Shown: positions 1 through 9,016 of the stretch, piece by piece
Layout of the letters: every line of letters begins with the position of its first letter
How positions within the stretch are numbered: the first letter of the stretch is position 1
Assembly: GCA_947504035.1 (NCBI GenBank)
Contig: CANNGA010000005.1
Span: 124,001 to 188,000, forward strand
DNA length: 64,000 nt
Source: an uncultured Flavobacteriaceae bacterium
GTDB lineage: Bacteria > Bacteroidota > Bacteroidia > Flavobacteriales > Flavobacteriaceae
Direction of reading: 5' to 3'
Made by a program: the position numbers and the translations under genes
Notes under the pieces: model-generated
Told to the model about the DNA's origin: nothing
Seen by the model: only the letters and a program-made list of their open reading frames with translations
The model's database searches: none

Positions 1-106
1 AAATGGTACAACATTAAAAGAAGAAGCTGTTAACTTAGGTTATGTCTCTGCAGAAGATTATGATGCATGGGTAAAACCAGAAGATATGGTAGGTGCTTTA
101 AAATAA
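1..106 (+). CDS. fumC: Fumarate hydratase class II, C-terminal end (partial)
   Basis: Only the last 34 codons are present, in the frame starting at base 2 and ending in TAA at 104-106. The peptide reads [20 protein letters not shown] and then [12 protein letters not shown], which matches the C-terminal end of class II fumarases (a GTTLKE-type motif, a helix, and a final 'V.P..M' segment). The enzyme interconverts fumarate and malate in the TCA cycle in the cytoplasm. A strong terminator follows 33 bases downstream. The active-site regions lie outside the window, so the call rests on the tail only. Confidence 0.8.
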   Translation, partial: NGTTLKEEAVNLGYVSAEDYDAWVKPEDMVGALK

Positions 107-139
107 GACCTAATGATCTCAATATAGCTTTATAGAATC

Positions 140-172
140 AAAAAGCAGGTAAATACATACCTGCTTTTTTTG
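140..172 (+). terminator. Rho-independent terminator of fumC
   Basis: The arms AAAAAGCAGGTA and TACCTGCTTTTT pair perfectly around a short loop and run into a T tract. The position just after the fumarase stop fits termination of that transcript. Confidence 0.85.
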
Positions 173-275
173 GTTAGTTGGTTAAAATAAGTCTCCCTTA
201 TAAAACGGTTATGAAAGACAGCAAACAAATATATAACTAACAGTTGTTAAAACGATTAACATTTGTTAACCGCAT

Positions 276-836
276 TTAATTTAATTGCTTTTTTATTCTA
301 CTCAACTGTACTGGTGTTATGTTTAAATACGAAGCGATATGGTATTGTGGAATAAGCTTATCAATTCCAGGTATGTCTTCTATCAATTTAAGGTAACGCT
401 GGGTAGATTTTAACGAAATAAGGTCTATTTGTCGTTTTTCATAACCCATAAAGAGAATCTCTAAAGCCTTAGCGTATAGGTTACTTATAATTAAGTTTGT
501 AGCGCACAATTTCATGAGCCTGCTGTAATCAATCTCATAGATACAAACTTTAGTTAAAGTTTCATAAACCAATTTCGAAGGTTCTTTTTTTATTAAAGCC
601 GTAAGCGCTCCTACAAAATCTTTAGGAAAAAAGAACTTCTTATTAAATTCTTTTCCTTTTTCTGAAGTGATATAACATCGCATAATACCAGAAACGATAA
701 AATATAACTTTTTGGGTATTTTACCTGATTTCTCTAGTTGTATGTTAGCATCGACTTCTCGATACGTGGATATGCTTTTTAGTTTCAAAAGCACATCTTC
801 GGGGACATTATCAAGAATGTCTTTATTTGTATGCAT
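276..836 (-). CDS. Crp/Fnr family transcriptional regulator
   Basis: The 186-residue protein has the cyclic-nucleotide-binding-like fold of the Crp/Fnr family at about residues 20-115 (segment KKLYFIVSGIMRCYI followed by KKFFFPKDFVGAL). A C-terminal helix-turn-helix-like segment is at about 150-185 (IPQYHIASYLNITPVQLSRIKK). It is a predicted cytoplasmic DNA-binding regulator. Flavobacterial members of this group usually lack the residues that bind cAMP, and I see no conserved phosphate-binding cassette here, so the ligand is unknown. It stands alone, and its target genes cannot be read from the context. Confidence 0.8.
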   Translation of the reverse strand: MHTNKDILDNVPEDVLLKLKSISTYREVDANIQLEKSGKIPKKLYFIVSGIMRCYITSEKGKEFNKKFFFPKDFVGALTALIKKEPSKLVYETLTKVCIYEIDYSRLMKLCATNLIISNLYAKALEILFMGYEKRQIDLISLKSTQRYLKLIEDIPGIDKLIPQYHIASYLNITPVQLSRIKKQLN

Positions 837-930
837 GTGGTGGTTTAGTTGGTGTTAGCGTTTTTAGCTAAGTTAAAATATATAATCGTTGTTCTAAAAA
901 AAAATCTACATAACACTTAAAAAACTTGTA

Positions 931-966
931 AAAACAAAGCCCTTGAGATAAATATCTCAAGGGCTT
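931..966 (-). terminator. Terminator of the coiled-coil membrane gene
   Basis: A perfect 14-bp inverted repeat (AAGCCCTTGAGATA with TATCTCAAGGGCTT) lies at 937-966. On the minus strand it is followed by a T-rich tail. It sits 24 bases past the stop of the minus-strand gene at 990-1880. Confidence 0.8.
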
Positions 967-989
967 GTAAGTCAAATAATCTATGTTTG

Positions 990-1880
990 TTATTTCAAAT
1001 AGAATTCTGATGATGAAACAAGATGTTTTTTGTTAAATACATTTACAATGTAACGTCCACTTTTAAATTCGCTTTCGAACTTAGAAGTCACAAATTCACA
1101 CACATTAAGATTATTGTTTTCGTAATTAAACTTACTAATTACACTATAATTTAAAGTTTTATCATCAAATGTGACTTGCTCGTTAGTCCCTAAAATATTA
1201 TTTTTAGGATCTATAACCTGTAGGTATAGTTCTTGGTCTCCTGATTGCACTAATGTGTTTTTTGCAACCGTGAAACATACTCTAATTTTATCTGCTCTAC
1301 GTGCTCGTTCTGTAGGAATGAGTTTTCCTGACGTTCTTTCTATAACGCCAAATCCTTTTAAATCTACAGTGTTAAGAATCGATGCATTTTCAACAACCTC
1401 TGCTAAAGCGGTATTTTGCACCAATAAAGAATCGGTAAACATCGTACGTTCTTCCAATCTAATTCTTGTACTGTCTAATGACGTTGCTAAATAAGAATTT
1501 TCAATTTTTAAAGAATCATTTTGAGCTAACAAGACATCCATTTCTTTTTGTAAACGTTTATACCTTGCCTTGTAACGCCACAAGCTTTTCACATTGGTTT
1601 CTGAAATTCTTAAAGAATCAATAAGTCCTTGAATACGGTCTCTTGCCGCTATCAAATCCTTATTTGTAATTTCATTTTCTCCTATAGCTTCATCATACTG
1701 CTTAGCCATAGCATTTAGATCTTTCATGACTAACTCCTTTTCAGCAGTTAATTCCTTTTTGGTATTATTGCTTTCCTTGTAGAGGTTCATTGTATAAAAT
1801 CCAGTCGCTAAAAATAAAACAAGCGCTATTCCTAAAGCGACCTTTAAACCTGTATTGTCTTTTATATTTCCCATGTGCAT
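990..1880 (-). CDS. Membrane-anchored coiled-coil protein, unknown function
   Basis: The 296-residue protein has one membrane helix near the N-terminus (about residues 13-31, VALGIALVLFLATGFYTMN). A long, charged, leucine-heptad coiled coil follows (about 33-165), and then a compact C-terminal domain (about 170-296, ending in a beta-rich segment with YIVNVFNKKHLVSSSEFYLK). The expected topology is a single-pass anchor with the rod and head in the periplasm. The start could also be the third codon (MGNIKDN), which has the same topology. I do not recognise a named family. The gene is single, with its own terminator. Confidence 0.6.
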   Translation of the reverse strand: MHMGNIKDNTGLKVALGIALVLFLATGFYTMNLYKESNNTKKELTAEKELVMKDLNAMAKQYDEAIGENEITNKDLIAARDRIQGLIDSLRISETNVKSLWRYKARYKRLQKEMDVLLAQNDSLKIENSYLATSLDSTRIRLEERTMFTDSLLVQNTALAEVVENASILNTVDLKGFGVIERTSGKLIPTERARRADKIRVCFTVAKNTLVQSGDQELYLQVIDPKNNILGTNEQVTFDDKTLNYSVISKFNYENNNLNVCEFVTSKFESEFKSGRYIVNVFNKKHLVSSSEFYLK

Positions 1881-2233
1881 TATAATTTTTTAATGTTAAT
1901 ACGTCAGCTTACTTCATAAGCTTTAAATATGTTTAATTATACATCATTTCCTTTAACATATACGCAATAGTTCTTTTTTTAGATGTTTAATTATCATTTT
2001 CCGTTTAAAAAAAGCACCTATTACACTTAATACTATAGTATTGATATCAGTTTCGTTTCCTTCTCCTCTTAAAAAAGACGAAAAATAAAACTTAAGATTT
2101 AAATATTACACTAAATAATAGAAAAAACAATTACAATAGTGGTATTTGTGAAAAAAATCGAACTTATGAAGTCTTTTTAGTCACTCCTGTTTTAAAAACT
2201 GCTTGTTCTGGTAATATTTCTAGTCCAACTACT

Positions 2234-2632
2234 GTGAACCAAGACCAACGTATTGGGACATGGCAAATTGTTTCTTTAACCGAAGACGGAGATCCTGTAG
2301 TATTGTCTGAATGCGAATTAACTGAAACTATTGTCTTTACAAGCAGCAAAGTTACTTTTAATGACGCTTTTGAAGACTTTGAAGGAGAATGCCGTACAGA
2401 AGAATTTACATCTCCATATATTTTAGAAGGCAACCAATTATCTACTGGTACAGATTTAGACGATTTACCTATTGAGTTAGAGAATTTACTTGGGGATTTA
2501 GTAGATGTGGAAGATCTTGAAATTGGGACATCTGAAATCACTACACTTAATGAAACTACATTAGTGATACGCGACACATTTGAAGATGAAGAAGATACAG
2601 AAGTAGATGTTACAACTTACAGAAAACTCTAA
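2234..2632 (+). CDS. Lipocalin-like domain protein, probably a lipoprotein with a disrupted leader
   Basis: The mature part (QDQRIGTWQIVSLTEDGDPV, then FTSSKVTF and a C-terminal TTLVIRDTFEDEEDTEV) looks like the small lipocalin-like lipoproteins common in Flavobacteriia: an 8-stranded barrel opening with 'I.GTW.'. The given start is a GTG and leaves no export signal. The same frame is open upstream and encodes a TACSGN-type cysteine at about 2198-2215. The only good start (ATG at 2166, with a GTG at 2148) is one base out of frame and stops at 2178. One extra T in the T run at 2174-2178 would join MKSFLV to the cysteine. It is either an eroded leader or a sequencing error. An antisense open frame over the same bases is a shadow. 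Confidence 0.6.
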   Translation: MNQDQRIGTWQIVSLTEDGDPVVLSECELTETIVFTSSKVTFNDAFEDFEGECRTEEFTSPYILEGNQLSTGTDLDDLPIELENLLGDLVDVEDLEIGTSEITTLNETTLVIRDTFEDEEDTEVDVTTYRKL

Positions 2633-2638
2633 AACTAT

Positions 2639-2680
2639 AATTAGTCTAGATGGTTATAATACGATCTAGACTAATTTTTT
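2639..2680 (+). terminator. Terminator after the lipocalin-like gene
   Basis: The 12-bp arms ATTAGTCTAGAT and ATCTAGACTAAT enclose a loop of about 12 bases and are followed by a run of T. It lies between the converging genes ending at 2632 and 2684. Confidence 0.85.
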
Positions 2681-2683
2681 ATA

Positions 2684-4372
2684 TTACAATTGTTTTAACG
2701 AATCTATTTTTCGCTGTAACGTTTCAATTGCTTCAGTAGTATTAACAGCAGGAGGTATCGTTTTAGACGTATCTGTAACCACAGAAGGGACTTCAATAGT
2801 CTTGGTGTCTTCTGCAAAATAATAGCCAATACCTTCACTTGCACGCCATGCTTCATGTAATTGCTGATATACATTTTTATCCCATTGACTAGGGTGCTTT
2901 ACGTCTATCCATACCACGTCTCTATATTCACTATCTACTAATACTAAATCGGGTGTAGCCGCGCCATCAAATTGTTGTGCATCTTTATCGCTAATAGAAG
3001 ATACTGTTCCCATAAAAAACAAACGCTTTCGCCCAGCGATCTGTTTTATATAAGGTCTAAATTCTACAGGCGTATTGGCATTCCAATCGTATTCTTTTCG
3101 AGATTCTTTCACTTTTAGAGGCATTGCAGACACTCCTGCATATCCTTGTTTTTTGGCAGCATGGTTGTAATAATAAAGTTTATCGGTTCCATCGGCAGGT
3201 ACAAAAACGCTAAAACTTAAACTGGTACGCTCATTCCCTACAGGTTCTAAACCAAACCAATGGTATAAACCACTAAAGGCATTCGTATCTGTGTCAGAAA
3301 AATCAAAATCTGTCACATAAGGTTGTTGGTTCTGGTCTTTTGGCATTTGCGGAATCTTTACCGCTGTTTTCATATTCCATGGCAATGGATCACTAAAACC
3401 ACCTAAAAACTTTAAGGATTCGGCTTGCAATCTAGAGACTTTTTCTGCTAAGGTATTTTGTCGTGTTAAATAGCTGTAATTCTTCATATTTTCAGGACTC
3501 ACATAAGTACCTTTCCCTATGAGAATGCGCTCTATATAATCACTCATATCGTGTGCACCATTATCGATAACCATAACACCTCCAAAAGATGGATAAGGGA
3601 ATAAGAAGCCTTTCCACTTTATTAAGCTTACCACTTGAACCCATGCACCAGCATCGTTTTTCATATAATAGGTATCACTAGGCTCTAAGGTAAATAACTG
3701 TAAAAGATTGAAACGTTGTACTACCGCATTATATGTGTTCCTGCTAAATTTTAAAGATTCGCCTATAGAAAAGGTTACTGGAATTCTATTTTCGCTAGAG
3801 AATCGAGGAAATGGCGTCGTACTAGATACTGCAAAGACCTCTTCTGTATTATCGGTAATGCCTTGCCACATGTACTTTTCTGTAGGTTGAATGGCCATCG
3901 TCCATTTATTTTGATCCCCTATGCGTACCAAGTGCGGTAAAGAAACATCTTTGGTCTCCCCTACACTTTCATTCGCCATAGAAAAGACATTTCGTAAAGG
4001 CTGTATACGTTCATTTTGGGTTAAAGGCAAAGCATTAATCTCTACTTTATTTAATGTGTTAAATACATTATACATTTGCATGTAATCGTACATTTTAAAA
4101 TGCCAACCTACAACGTATAAACCACCATAAAAAAGAACTAAAAGCACCAAAATGGCCAGTCTTCCAAAAGTGCTCGCAGACGCTCTAAATTTTCGTAATC
4201 CCAGAACTAAAAGGGTTAGAGATACTAAAATAATGAAGATAAACTTTCTAATAAATAACAACACTGGTTGATAATCATCTCTCAATACAAATAAAAAAAG
4301 TAAAACGACTACTAAAAGAACTAGTGTTACTATTTTTTGTTTTATGCCTTTATTCCAATAATTTTTAATCAT
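2684..4372 (-). CDS. Three-helix membrane protein with large soluble domain, unknown; last gene of the AAA+ operon
   Basis: The 562-residue protein has three N-terminal membrane helices (about 13-30, 38-59 and 71-90). A large soluble part of about 470 residues follows, rich in aromatic and beta-type sequence, with a short helical C-terminus (IETLQRKIDSLKQL). The segment VDSEYRDVVWIDVKHPSQWD near residue 490 is a distinctive motif. I cannot place it in a family. It follows the 195-residue membrane gene by 63 bases and is the last of seven co-directional genes starting at 11776, so it is probably the membrane end of whatever the AAA+ protein acts on. It converges on the terminator at 2639-2680. 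Confidence 0.6.
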   Translation of the reverse strand: MIKNYWNKGIKQKIVTLVLLVVVLLFLFVLRDDYQPVLLFIRKFIFIILVSLTLLVLGLRKFRASASTFGRLAILVLLVLFYGGLYVVGWHFKMYDYMQMYNVFNTLNKVEINALPLTQNERIQPLRNVFSMANESVGETKDVSLPHLVRIGDQNKWTMAIQPTEKYMWQGITDNTEEVFAVSSTTPFPRFSSENRIPVTFSIGESLKFSRNTYNAVVQRFNLLQLFTLEPSDTYYMKNDAGAWVQVVSLIKWKGFLFPYPSFGGVMVIDNGAHDMSDYIERILIGKGTYVSPENMKNYSYLTRQNTLAEKVSRLQAESLKFLGGFSDPLPWNMKTAVKIPQMPKDQNQQPYVTDFDFSDTDTNAFSGLYHWFGLEPVGNERTSLSFSVFVPADGTDKLYYYNHAAKKQGYAGVSAMPLKVKESRKEYDWNANTPVEFRPYIKQIAGRKRLFFMGTVSSISDKDAQQFDGAATPDLVLVDSEYRDVVWIDVKHPSQWDKNVYQQLHEAWRASEGIGYYFAEDTKTIEVPSVVTDTSKTIPPAVNTTEAIETLQRKIDSLKQL

Positions 4373-4435
4373 TTTTATAGTTTGAAGTTTTTAAGTTTAA
4401 AACTCAATATTGATACCGTATTTCAGCTGTAAACA

Positions 4436-5023
4436 TTACAGCAAGCCTTTATCTTTTAAACGTTCTCTAGCGCTTTTACCATCTTGGATGGTCTCATTTT
4501 TAGCGGTCTTTTTGTCTTCTTTTAGTGTAGGGGTTTCTGTTTTTAAATCTTCTATAAAGTCTTTACCCTTTTCTAAAGTATCTTGAACCAGGTCTTCTAT
4601 AACATCACTTTTTTCTTCTATAACCTCGCCCGACTTTAAAATAAAATGAGCAAGATACGTCCCTAACATTACACCTGCCACTGTAGACGCAAACGCAGAC
4701 ACTCCATAATAACTAGTAAAAATTGCAAAAGGCGATAAAAATTGCACCGCTAATCCTATAATGACTAATATACCCGTTACATAAACCAACCGTGGTAAAA
4801 AAGCGCGCTTGTAAACAAATCCTTTCTTGTCGCTTGCCTTCATTTGCAAGGTTTTAGTATTAAACATTTTATTTAAAAAACGGTATAACGCATTGCTTTG
4901 CGATTCCCGCCAATATATAAAAACCCCTAATACTATTGCTATAATAAAAATGACTACATCTAATCCCATGCTAAACTGTTTTTTATTGTAAGTACCATTT
5001 ACGTATCCACATACATTATTCAT
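4436..5023 (-). CDS. Small integral membrane protein with charged tail, unknown
   Basis: The 195-residue protein has predicted membrane helices at about 21-38, 78-100 and 104-128. A strongly charged, helical tail of about 65 residues follows (EVIEEKSDVIEDLVQ, then EKGKDFIEDLKTE). The N-terminal 18 residues are polar and unlike a membrane leader, so translation may really begin at residue 19 (MGLDVVIFI, start at base 4969). It sits 63 bases from the genes on each side within the AAA+ operon. No family is recognised. A membrane anchor or partner for the soluble operon products is a reasonable inference, not shown. Confidence 0.55.
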   Translation of the reverse strand: MNNVCGYVNGTYNKKQFSMGLDVVIFIIAIVLGVFIYWRESQSNALYRFLNKMFNTKTLQMKASDKKGFVYKRAFLPRLVYVTGILVIIGLAVQFLSPFAIFTSYYGVSAFASTVAGVMLGTYLAHFILKSGEVIEEKSDVIEDLVQDTLEKGKDFIEDLKTETPTLKEDKKTAKNETIQDGKSARERLKDKGLL

Positions 5024-5086
5024 CTTAATATAAACATAACATCTTATGCCTTTATCAAGATGCTACGTTATATAGGTCTCAATGTT

Positions 5087-6322
5087 TTAAATATTGTTAC
5101 TAATCGTTGCGACCACCCAATCTTTAAACGACGCGTCCCAAGTCTTAAAATTAGTGTAAAAATCGGCTTTATCGTACCAATACCAATATAAAACATCTTT
5201 AGGTGCTATATTTATTAAAAGTTTCCATATTAAATCTTGATGTTTCGGTTCTAAAGACGAATGCGGCTTGTGCAAAGCTTCAAACAACTTCAAATCTATG
5301 GTATCTGCTATTTTATGTTTATTGCTCGTTTTTAAGTTTTCTAAATAGCGTTCTACCCCCATTACCGTTTTTCGCGCTTTTATATCTAATTTGTTAAGGT
5401 AGCTTTTATATAAGATAGGATCGTTTAAAATATCTTGAATAGGGTGCTGTGTTGTTTTTAAATGCCTGAACATTTCAAATTTCTTAATGCGCTGATAGCG
5501 GTCAGTCTGTACTTCGGCTTCTAAATTGTATTCTACAATCATATGACTGCGTAATTTATCCATTAATTCTGGCTGTTCAATATGGTAAATTAAAACATCA
5601 TAATTCGTGTCTTTAATCGCTTCTTTATGCCATGTAGCGTCTTCAAATACTACAATGGTTTTTATAAAATCACGCAGTACATAAACACCACCAAAAGCTC
5701 GGGTATAAAACGAGTCTGTAACAAAGGTAAGACTTGGTAAATCTAAATCTCTAGCTCTTAAATCGCCGTAGCGCTTTGCAGAATCTAGTAATTTTTTATG
5801 CATAGTCTCACTAATAAAATTATGCCCCTTTTTAAACTCTGTTACCAATTCTAATTGGGTTTCCTTAACTTTATCAAGATTGTCTATAAGGTGAAAATAA
5901 ATCTTTACGGTCGTGTACTTTAGCACATCCAAAGGTTCATAAAACGCATCTATACCTTGGTCGAAATCTAGGCAAATGGCTGAATCTCTAGTTATGTCCT
6001 TTATTTTTTTACCATGCGTTTTAAAAACCTGCGTCATCATCGCTTTGTCAAACGTATGAAACGGTAAATACACTGGCTTTCCTTGTTGTAGCGGTGAAAT
6101 GATAATACCATGCGGGTTTGCCTCTCCGTTATTAAGGTAATTCACCTCTTGTTTCTCTTCTGCTACTTCAGGACTCCACCCTATACCATCGATGTGAAAG
6201 GTTTGCAACTTTGTGGCTGTAAATCCTAATTTTACAAGGCACTTGTTGTAACGCTCTACTAATTTTCCTCCTATGGGAATTAATTCACTATGGTATAAAT
6301 TTGCTTCTTTTAGTTTTTTCAT
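5087..6322 (-). CDS. Conserved-looking soluble protein of the AAA+ operon, unknown
   Basis: The 411-residue protein has no signal peptide or membrane helix. The N-terminal half is mixed alpha/beta with a striking RDSAICLDFDQGIDAFYEPL segment at about 112-131. The C-terminal half is helical with many aromatic residues (DVLYWYWYDKADFYTNF near 379-395). I do not recognise a domain or catalytic motif. It lies 63 bases upstream of the 195-residue membrane gene and 97 bases after the NUDIX gene, so it is probably co-transcribed with both. Codon use looks like that of its neighbours, with no sign of recent transfer. Confidence 0.55.
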   Translation of the reverse strand: MKKLKEANLYHSELIPIGGKLVERYNKCLVKLGFTATKLQTFHIDGIGWSPEVAEEKQEVNYLNNGEANPHGIIISPLQQGKPVYLPFHTFDKAMMTQVFKTHGKKIKDITRDSAICLDFDQGIDAFYEPLDVLKYTTVKIYFHLIDNLDKVKETQLELVTEFKKGHNFISETMHKKLLDSAKRYGDLRARDLDLPSLTFVTDSFYTRAFGGVYVLRDFIKTIVVFEDATWHKEAIKDTNYDVLIYHIEQPELMDKLRSHMIVEYNLEAEVQTDRYQRIKKFEMFRHLKTTQHPIQDILNDPILYKSYLNKLDIKARKTVMGVERYLENLKTSNKHKIADTIDLKLFEALHKPHSSLEPKHQDLIWKLLINIAPKDVLYWYWYDKADFYTNFKTWDASFKDWVVATISNNI

Positions 6323-6419
6323 TTTATATAGACCTACGTTCTAAAAAGATAAATAAAATTACCTAGCCCCTATTGTTTTTGATCGTTTGAATGCTCAGTT
6401 AGGCGTTCTTTTTATGCCT

Positions 6420-7010
6420 TTAAGGCACTAATTTATGGATTAGCGCATACTGTAACAGCACAATCGTTCTTGTATCTTGTATCTCTCCTGCTTCTAGCAT
6501 GGCAATAGCTGTTTTAAAAGGCAGCTCTAAAACTTCTATATCCTCATGTTCACTATCTAAGCCTCCACCTTCGCTCACTTTCATGTCGTCGGTATATTCC
6601 CCAACAAAAAAATGCATTTTTTCAGTCAATACTCCAGGCGAAGAATAGGCTTCATATATTTTTTTAACCTGTTTTAAGCGGTAGCCTACTTCCTCTTCGG
6701 TTTCTCTAATGATACAAGCTTCAGGAGCATCTTTATCAAGCATTCCTGCCGCTACTTCTATTAAAAATCCATCGGAATTATCATTTAAATAAGTAGGCAT
6801 TCTAAACTGCTTGGTTAAAACAACGGTTTGTTTGGTGGTATTATAAAGTAAAATACCAGCCCCATCGCCTCTATCATACACTTCTCGCATTTGAGTTACC
6901 CATTTATCATCGCGCATTAAATAATCGAAAGTAACGCGATTTAAAATGTAATAATTATCAGAAAGTAAAGTGTGCGTTATGTTTTTAACCTGTTTATCTT
7001 TCATTTTCAA
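6420..7010 (-). CDS. NUDIX hydrolase, NudK/ADP-sugar pyrophosphatase-like
   Basis: The 196-residue protein has a NUDIX box at residues 89-110: G, then E97, then RETEEEVGY at 102-110. This matches the spacing of GDP-mannose pyrophosphatase NudK (GLLD..EPE.CI..E...E). The glutamate usually found at box position 7 is alanine here. The family hydrolyses nucleoside diphosphates linked to another group, often GDP-mannose or ADP-ribose; the substrate is not readable. The start overlaps the end of the AAA+ gene by 17 bases, a sign of translational coupling. That placement inside the unknown operon is the notable point, since nudK-like genes often stand alone. Confidence 0.85.
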   Translation of the reverse strand: MKMKDKQVKNITHTLLSDNYYILNRVTFDYLMRDDKWVTQMREVYDRGDGAGILLYNTTKQTVVLTKQFRMPTYLNDNSDGFLIEVAAGMLDKDAPEACIIRETEEEVGYRLKQVKKIYEAYSSPGVLTEKMHFFVGEYTDDMKVSEGGGLDSEHEDIEVLELPFKTAIAMLEAGEIQDTRTIVLLQYALIHKLVP

Positions 7011-8976
7011 AAGCCTGTCTTGCTTTGGTTTCTATGTGTAATTGGTTCACTCTTGCATCTACCTTACGTTTAAAATCTGTATCTGCAATGGTCGCTACAT
7101 TATCTAAATACCGTACCACTTCTTGACGGCGAATTTCAGAAAAATCTAAGCCTTTCATATTGGCACGCATCAAATCTTGCAACATATTAAATTTAGTCGT
7201 ATAGTCTTGTTTAAAGTAAACCTCAGGAGTTTCAAACCAATCCTCTTCGAGATTAAAATCGGTTAATCGCAAAGAAATGGCTGATTGTATATTACGGACA
7301 TCTCGGGATGAGAAAAATGGAAATACAGCTTGTATCTCTTTATAAAGGTTTGCATAAAATAAATGCTCATGTGTACCAAAATCTTTTTCTACCTTATCGT
7401 AAACCTCATGCACGCGTGCTTCTGTTGGTTTTGTTATTTCCTGTAAAATAGCGCCCATATCTTTTGCCAAACCTTGCTCTTGTAAATAAGTATAGGCTTC
7501 TGGGCCTTTCATGTTTACAAAATCGGGCATGGTATTGTCAATCTTGTTCCACCATAAATGGTCTTGATCTAAAAAATCGTTTGAGGTACGTGCGCCATCA
7601 ATTTTAAAGCGTCCTTGTACACGAGACAGGACTGCTTTATCAAGCATTTCTGGTAAATTGGTAAACATTCCAATAGAACTATTACCATAATTTACAGCAT
7701 AAGCGCCTTCTGTGTATCTTAAAAATACGCCTATAACCTCTTTAACACCAGCAGATACACCTTGTGCCGTTCGTTCCTGTAAATTGTTCTCGGCATCATC
7801 TATAGGTGCAAATATCAATTTAGAGGGGTCCTGCATGGGCTTCATCCATTCTACCATCTTTTCTGCCGATCCTCCCTGAAATGTAGAGATTAAAGTATCT
7901 GGCATAGGATGGAATAAAAATGGAATATCTAAAACATCACAATGTTCTTTTAATTTCGTGGCTATTGCAGCAATAAGCATACTTTTTCCCGTTCCAGGAA
8001 TACCGTAGCCCATAAAAACGGGCATAAAACCGCCCAATTCTTGAAATGGATTTTTCTTCGCTGTAAAATCGTAACTCAATAAACGTTCGGTAAGTCGTCT
8101 CGCAAAATGTTTGGCATCGCGATTTCCTACGATCTGCTCAAATTTAACCTTATTAAATTCAACACTTTTAGCAGCGCCTTGAAAAACATTATTCCAACCT
8201 GCGATGGCAAATTCCGACTGCTCTAATTTATAAGTACGATCTTCGATAGTCTCTGTATACTCTAAACTACTTTTACGCAGTTGTATTTCTGCAATTAAAG
8301 CTTCAAAATACACGACGGTAAAATCGATAACATCTTTATCTGATTTTATAATATCTGGATGTCCTAAATACTTATCGTAATAAAACAAACTACAGGCAAC
8401 ACCTTTGGTTGGAGATAAGAATGACACTTCTGGAATGCCTGCGAATTTTTGTTGCATCACACTTAAATCGTCTGAAGCATGTGGCTTTAAATCATGTAAA
8501 ATTTTATAAGCTTTAGCAAATAACATAAATGCTGTTGCGGTATGCATTTTGCTTTCAAACTCACGCTTCCCATTGGTGTCTAATGCCGATTTGTTCTCAT
8601 TTAAACTAGACAGTCCTGAAGCGTCGTAATAACTGTCTTTAATCCAAATCCCTAAAGTAAGGCCTTCTTGTACGGCATATAGGGTTTGGTTCAAATAGAT
8701 TGGCAATGCTACAGAATCTGGTAGCAACCGCTTTTTTAATGCTAAAATTGTTTTAGAAACCGACGTGATTTCGGCAGCACTAGACCCTTGATTGGCACGA
8801 GATAAATACAATAAGATCGATTCATCTTTAGCCTCTTTATCTCGTTGTTTAGCACGTGCGCCTTGCTCCCATTGTATACTTTTTAAATAGGATGCTGCTT
8901 CATCTCTAAGTAGATCTAATTCGGATAATTTTATAGGAAATGTTGAATTTTGATTCATAGTTTGGTCTTGTTTCAT
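6994..8976 (-). CDS. AAA+ ATPase, core gene of the uncharacterised operon
   Basis: The 660-residue protein has a helical N-terminal domain (1-290) and one AAA+ module (about 300-500). Walker A is GIPGTGKS at 325-332. A Walker B-like segment is KLIFAPIDDAENN at 386-398. The sensor-1 Asn is in MFTNLPEM (N440), and arginine-finger candidates are in AVLSRVQGRF (R452, R456). A C-terminal helical part follows. Walker B as IDDAE is a variant of the usual DEAD/DEID form but keeps acidic residues. AAA+ proteins of this plan form rings that remodel protein targets. It starts 40 bases after the 352-residue gene and overlaps the NUDIX gene, so it is central to the operon. Target and pathway are unknown. 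Confidence 0.85.
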   Translation of the reverse strand: MKQDQTMNQNSTFPIKLSELDLLRDEAASYLKSIQWEQGARAKQRDKEAKDESILLYLSRANQGSSAAEITSVSKTILALKKRLLPDSVALPIYLNQTLYAVQEGLTLGIWIKDSYYDASGLSSLNENKSALDTNGKREFESKMHTATAFMLFAKAYKILHDLKPHASDDLSVMQQKFAGIPEVSFLSPTKGVACSLFYYDKYLGHPDIIKSDKDVIDFTVVYFEALIAEIQLRKSSLEYTETIEDRTYKLEQSEFAIAGWNNVFQGAAKSVEFNKVKFEQIVGNRDAKHFARRLTERLLSYDFTAKKNPFQELGGFMPVFMGYGIPGTGKSMLIAAIATKLKEHCDVLDIPFLFHPMPDTLISTFQGGSAEKMVEWMKPMQDPSKLIFAPIDDAENNLQERTAQGVSAGVKEVIGVFLRYTEGAYAVNYGNSSIGMFTNLPEMLDKAVLSRVQGRFKIDGARTSNDFLDQDHLWWNKIDNTMPDFVNMKGPEAYTYLQEQGLAKDMGAILQEITKPTEARVHEVYDKVEKDFGTHEHLFYANLYKEIQAVFPFFSSRDVRNIQSAISLRLTDFNLEEDWFETPEVYFKQDYTTKFNMLQDLMRANMKGLDFSEIRRQEVVRYLDNVATIADTDFKRKVDARVNQLHIETKARQAFENER

Positions 8977-9016
8977 TTACAACTCAGTAGCACCTACTGA
9001 ATGCGAAATACTAATT

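Noticed and set aside
2164-2577. Minus-strand open frame of 137 codons
   Set aside because: It is serine/valine/threonine-rich, as expected for the antisense of the acidic lipocalin-like gene, and has no start context or family likeness.
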